This document shows, piece by piece, positions 62,260 through 64,000 of a DNA stretch of 64,000 nucleotides (positions are counted from its first letter, which is position 1; every line of letters begins with the position of its first letter). The position numbers were made by a program, and so were the translations under genes. The notes beneath the pieces are model-generated. The model did not search any database. It saw only the letters and a list, made by a program, of their open reading frames with translations, and was not told where the DNA came from. The DNA comes from Nodosilinea sp. P-1105 (lineage in GTDB: Bacteria > Cyanobacteriota > Cyanobacteriia > Phormidesmidales > Phormidesmidaceae): NCBI RefSeq assembly GCF_012911975.1, contig NZ_SMDQ01000017.1, forward strand, positions 1-64,000, written 5' to 3'.

Positions 62260-63657
62260 TCAGGGGGATAAGGGGAGATGGTTGACAGAGGGGGTAGGGG
62301 AACCAGTCATCTGCTGCTGCCAGGTACTAAGGGCGGTTTGGTAAACCGTCTTCCAGGGGATGTCATAGTGGCGGGCCAGCTTGGCGCAGTCTTCATATTC
62401 TGGGTGGGCGTTGACTAGGGCCTGGGTGTGGGGATGATAGGCCAACTTGATCGCGACGGTGCCGTAGGGGGTGGTAATGGGGCGAATATCTCGCCGCAGC
62501 ACAGTGCGTTGCTGCTCCTGGCGGCGCACGCCTAGGGTAGGGGTTTCCTTAAACAAAATATCGGTGCACAGGGTTTCGATTTCCGGCAAGCACAGGACGG
62601 TAATCAACAGTCCGGGCCGATTTTTTTTCATGGCAACGGGCTGGGTAAAGACATCCACCGCCCCTGCCGCAAATAGCCGCTCATGCAGGTAGCCCACCGT
62701 CTGAGGCACCATATCATCCACTTGGGTCTCTAAGAGGATGATGGTTTCTTGCGGAACGGGGGGGGGCAACTCCACCGGCTTTGCCCCAGGCTGGGGAGAG
62801 CTGGGGTTCACTGCCCTCCCCAGCCATAGGCGCAGTACGTTGGGCATGGGTAGTGCTTTGCCGCCTGCCCCTAAGCCTACCCGTTCTAGCACCATGGCCG
62901 GGGGGGAACCAAACTCCTGGGCTAGGGTAGTGACGAGCGCTGCCCCGGTGGGGGTGACCAACTCCCCAGGTAAATCATGGCTGTAGATCGGGACCTGGGC
63001 CATGGCCAGCAGTTGTAGTACCGCCGGGGCTGGCACTGGCAACCAACCGTGGGCCGCTTTCACCCGCCCCTGGCCGGTGGGTAGGGGCGAGCAGATCAGG
63101 GTGTCGATATTCAAGTAATCGAAGCCGAGGCAAGTGCCCACAATATCCACAATGGCATCCGTGGCCCCTACTTCGTGGAAGTGCACCTGGTCGAGGGGAA
63201 TGCCATGGACAGCGGCTTCCGCCTGGGCCAGGTGGCGAAATACTGCCAGGCTCCAGTGACGGACGCGATCGGGTAAAGCGGCACGGGTGATAATTTGCTC
63301 GATGGCCGGTAGGTTGCGGACGGGGGGGCGAGGCCGTGCGGTGGTAGTGGTGGCAGCGGTGTGCGCTATCACCTGCTGATGATTGTGCCCATGGCTGTGG
63401 TCAAGGGGGGCGTGATCAGGGGGGGAGGAGGATGAGGGGGCTTGCCCTGGGGATGACGTCAGCTGTACATCCACCTTCAAAGCCCGCTGCCCCTGGCGCT
63501 GTACGTCAGCCGTGGCTAGGGTAAACTCAGCATCTAGCCCTAGGCTGGATAACTGGGTTTGTAGGTAAGTCAAAGGAACGCCTCCGTCGATCAGGGCCGC
63601 GAGGCACATATCTCCTGAGACGCCAGTCACACAGTCGAGGTAGGCTATCGTTTTCAT
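62260..63657 (-). CDS. larC: Nickel pincer cofactor biosynthesis protein LarC
   Basis: A 465-residue LarC (DUF111 family). It starts KTIAYLDCVTGVSGDMCLAAL, with VHFHEVGATDAIVDIVGTCL near residue 165 and ETQVDDMVPQTVGYLHERLF near 315 as family signatures. A histidine-rich segment (DHAPLDHSHGHNHQQVIAH, about 84-102) could bind nickel. LarC inserts nickel into the pincer cofactor by CTP-dependent chemistry. In some lactobacilli the protein is made by ribosomal frameshifting, but here it is one continuous frame. larB and larE are not in this window. Confidence 0.93.
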   Translation of the reverse strand: MKTIAYLDCVTGVSGDMCLAALIDGGVPLTYLQTQLSSLGLDAEFTLATADVQRQGQRALKVDVQLTSSPGQAPSSSSPPDHAPLDHSHGHNHQQVIAHTAATTTTARPRPPVRNLPAIEQIITRAALPDRVRHWSLAVFRHLAQAEAAVHGIPLDQVHFHEVGATDAIVDIVGTCLGFDYLNIDTLICSPLPTGQGRVKAAHGWLPVPAPAVLQLLAMAQVPIYSHDLPGELVTPTGAALVTTLAQEFGSPPAMVLERVGLGAGGKALPMPNVLRLWLGRAVNPSSPQPGAKPVELPPPVPQETIILLETQVDDMVPQTVGYLHERLFAAGAVDVFTQPVAMKKNRPGLLITVLCLPEIETLCTDILFKETPTLGVRRQEQQRTVLRRDIRPITTPYGTVAIKLAYHPHTQALVNAHPEYEDCAKLARHYDIPWKTVYQTALSTWQQQMTGSPTPSVNHLPLSP

Positions 63658-63788
63658 ACAAATTGACCCCTAGGCAGGATTTTCCCTCACAATAAAAGGC
63701 GTGGTTGGCCCATGGGTGCTGACGGACTGAAAAATGTCGTCGGGCAGATTGGCTAGCCTGAAGCAGGTGCTACCTAAGGAATGAGGCG

Positions 63789-64000
63789 ATGGCAACGGTA
63801 TATAGGCTGCATCCCGACAACCCCCAAGGACGCAAGTTACAGGCCATTACAGAGGCATTGCGGCAGGGGGCGGTTGCCCTGTATCCCACAGACACAGTCT
63901 ACGCCATTGGTTGTGATCTCAACCATAAGGGGGCGGTAGAGCGGGTGCGGCAGCTGAAGCAGGTGGCCAACGATAAACCCCTGACGTTTTTATGCGATTC
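63789..64000 (+). CDS. Threonylcarbamoyl-AMP synthase (Sua5/YrdC/YwlC), 5' part
   Basis: The first 70 codons of a gene cut by the window end. It starts MATVYRLHPDNPQGRKLQAI and carries the YrdC fold signature VALYPTDTVYAIGCDLNHKGA, then LKQVANDKPLTFLCD (the KxxxKPL region). AAGGA lies 8-9 nt before the ATG. The family forms threonylcarbamoyl-AMP for the t6A modification of ANN-decoding tRNAs. It is divergent from larC. Confidence 0.88.
   Translation, partial: MATVYRLHPDNPQGRKLQAITEALRQGAVALYPTDTVYAIGCDLNHKGAVERVRQLKQVANDKPLTFLCD

Overview
The window is chromosomal DNA from a cyanobacterium. The evidence is a complete kaiABC circadian clock cluster, photosystem I psaI, ndhL of the NDH-1 complex, an acyl-lipid desaturase, cyanobacterial GlgA and GH57 glycogen enzymes, 4-Cys serine/threonine kinases and very many GCGATCGC (HIP1) octamers. 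Large regulatory proteins, many interspersed repeats, short tandem repeats and a GC content in the mid-50s by eye suggest a Leptolyngbya-like or related filamentous lineage. That placement is inference only.

Layout. 0-4.4 kb: rhomboid protease, a secreted TPR protein and two secreted proteins of unknown role. 4.7-16.5 kb: an accessory signalling and proteolysis region. It holds a LuxR-HTH/NB-ARC STAND ATPase followed by a 4-Cys Ser/Thr kinase with WD40 repeats, an orphan sugar-type binding lipoprotein, a TPR-CHAT protease, a subtilisin-like protease and another TPR protein. 16.7-22.1 kb: glycogen synthase, then a lower-GC stretch with a hexapeptide acetyltransferase and a large HAD protein. 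22.5-35 kb: mostly housekeeping genes (GSH-hydroquinone reductase, ABC exporter, hisG, PLP lyase, desaturase, ferredoxin, DUF2470, psaI, GH57 branching enzyme, astacin protease). 35-38.4 kb: PPC/DUF296 protein, SH3/peptidoglycan-binding protein and NfeD-like protein.

38.8-44.4 kb is an NAD biosynthesis cluster (pncB, nadD, an NrtR-type Nudix regulator, nadE) with an orphan beta-class DNA methyltransferase between nrtR and nadE. A TAGT-N4-ACTA direct repeat just ahead of pncB is a candidate NrtR operator. 44.4-47.2 kb is a genetic scrapyard with two transposase remnants of different families, degenerate tandem repeats and a TIR-domain gene that has lost its 5' end.

47.2-54 kb holds guaD, kaiCBA and, divergent from kaiA, a CBS/HisKA protein with degenerate ATPase and receiver-like domains, which is a plausible unstudied clock partner. 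54.1-64 kb holds a GGDEF-EAL multi-sensor protein, trpA, a DUF3007 gene, ndhL, an intron-less tRNA-Leu(UAA), a conserved unknown protein, larC and the start of a Sua5/YrdC gene cut by the window edge.

Interspersed repeats sit in many intergenic gaps: a 53-bp GC-rich repeat, a 72-bp palindromic repeat, a MITE-like element and two long simple-repeat arrays. No CRISPR array, rRNA gene or intact insertion sequence was seen.
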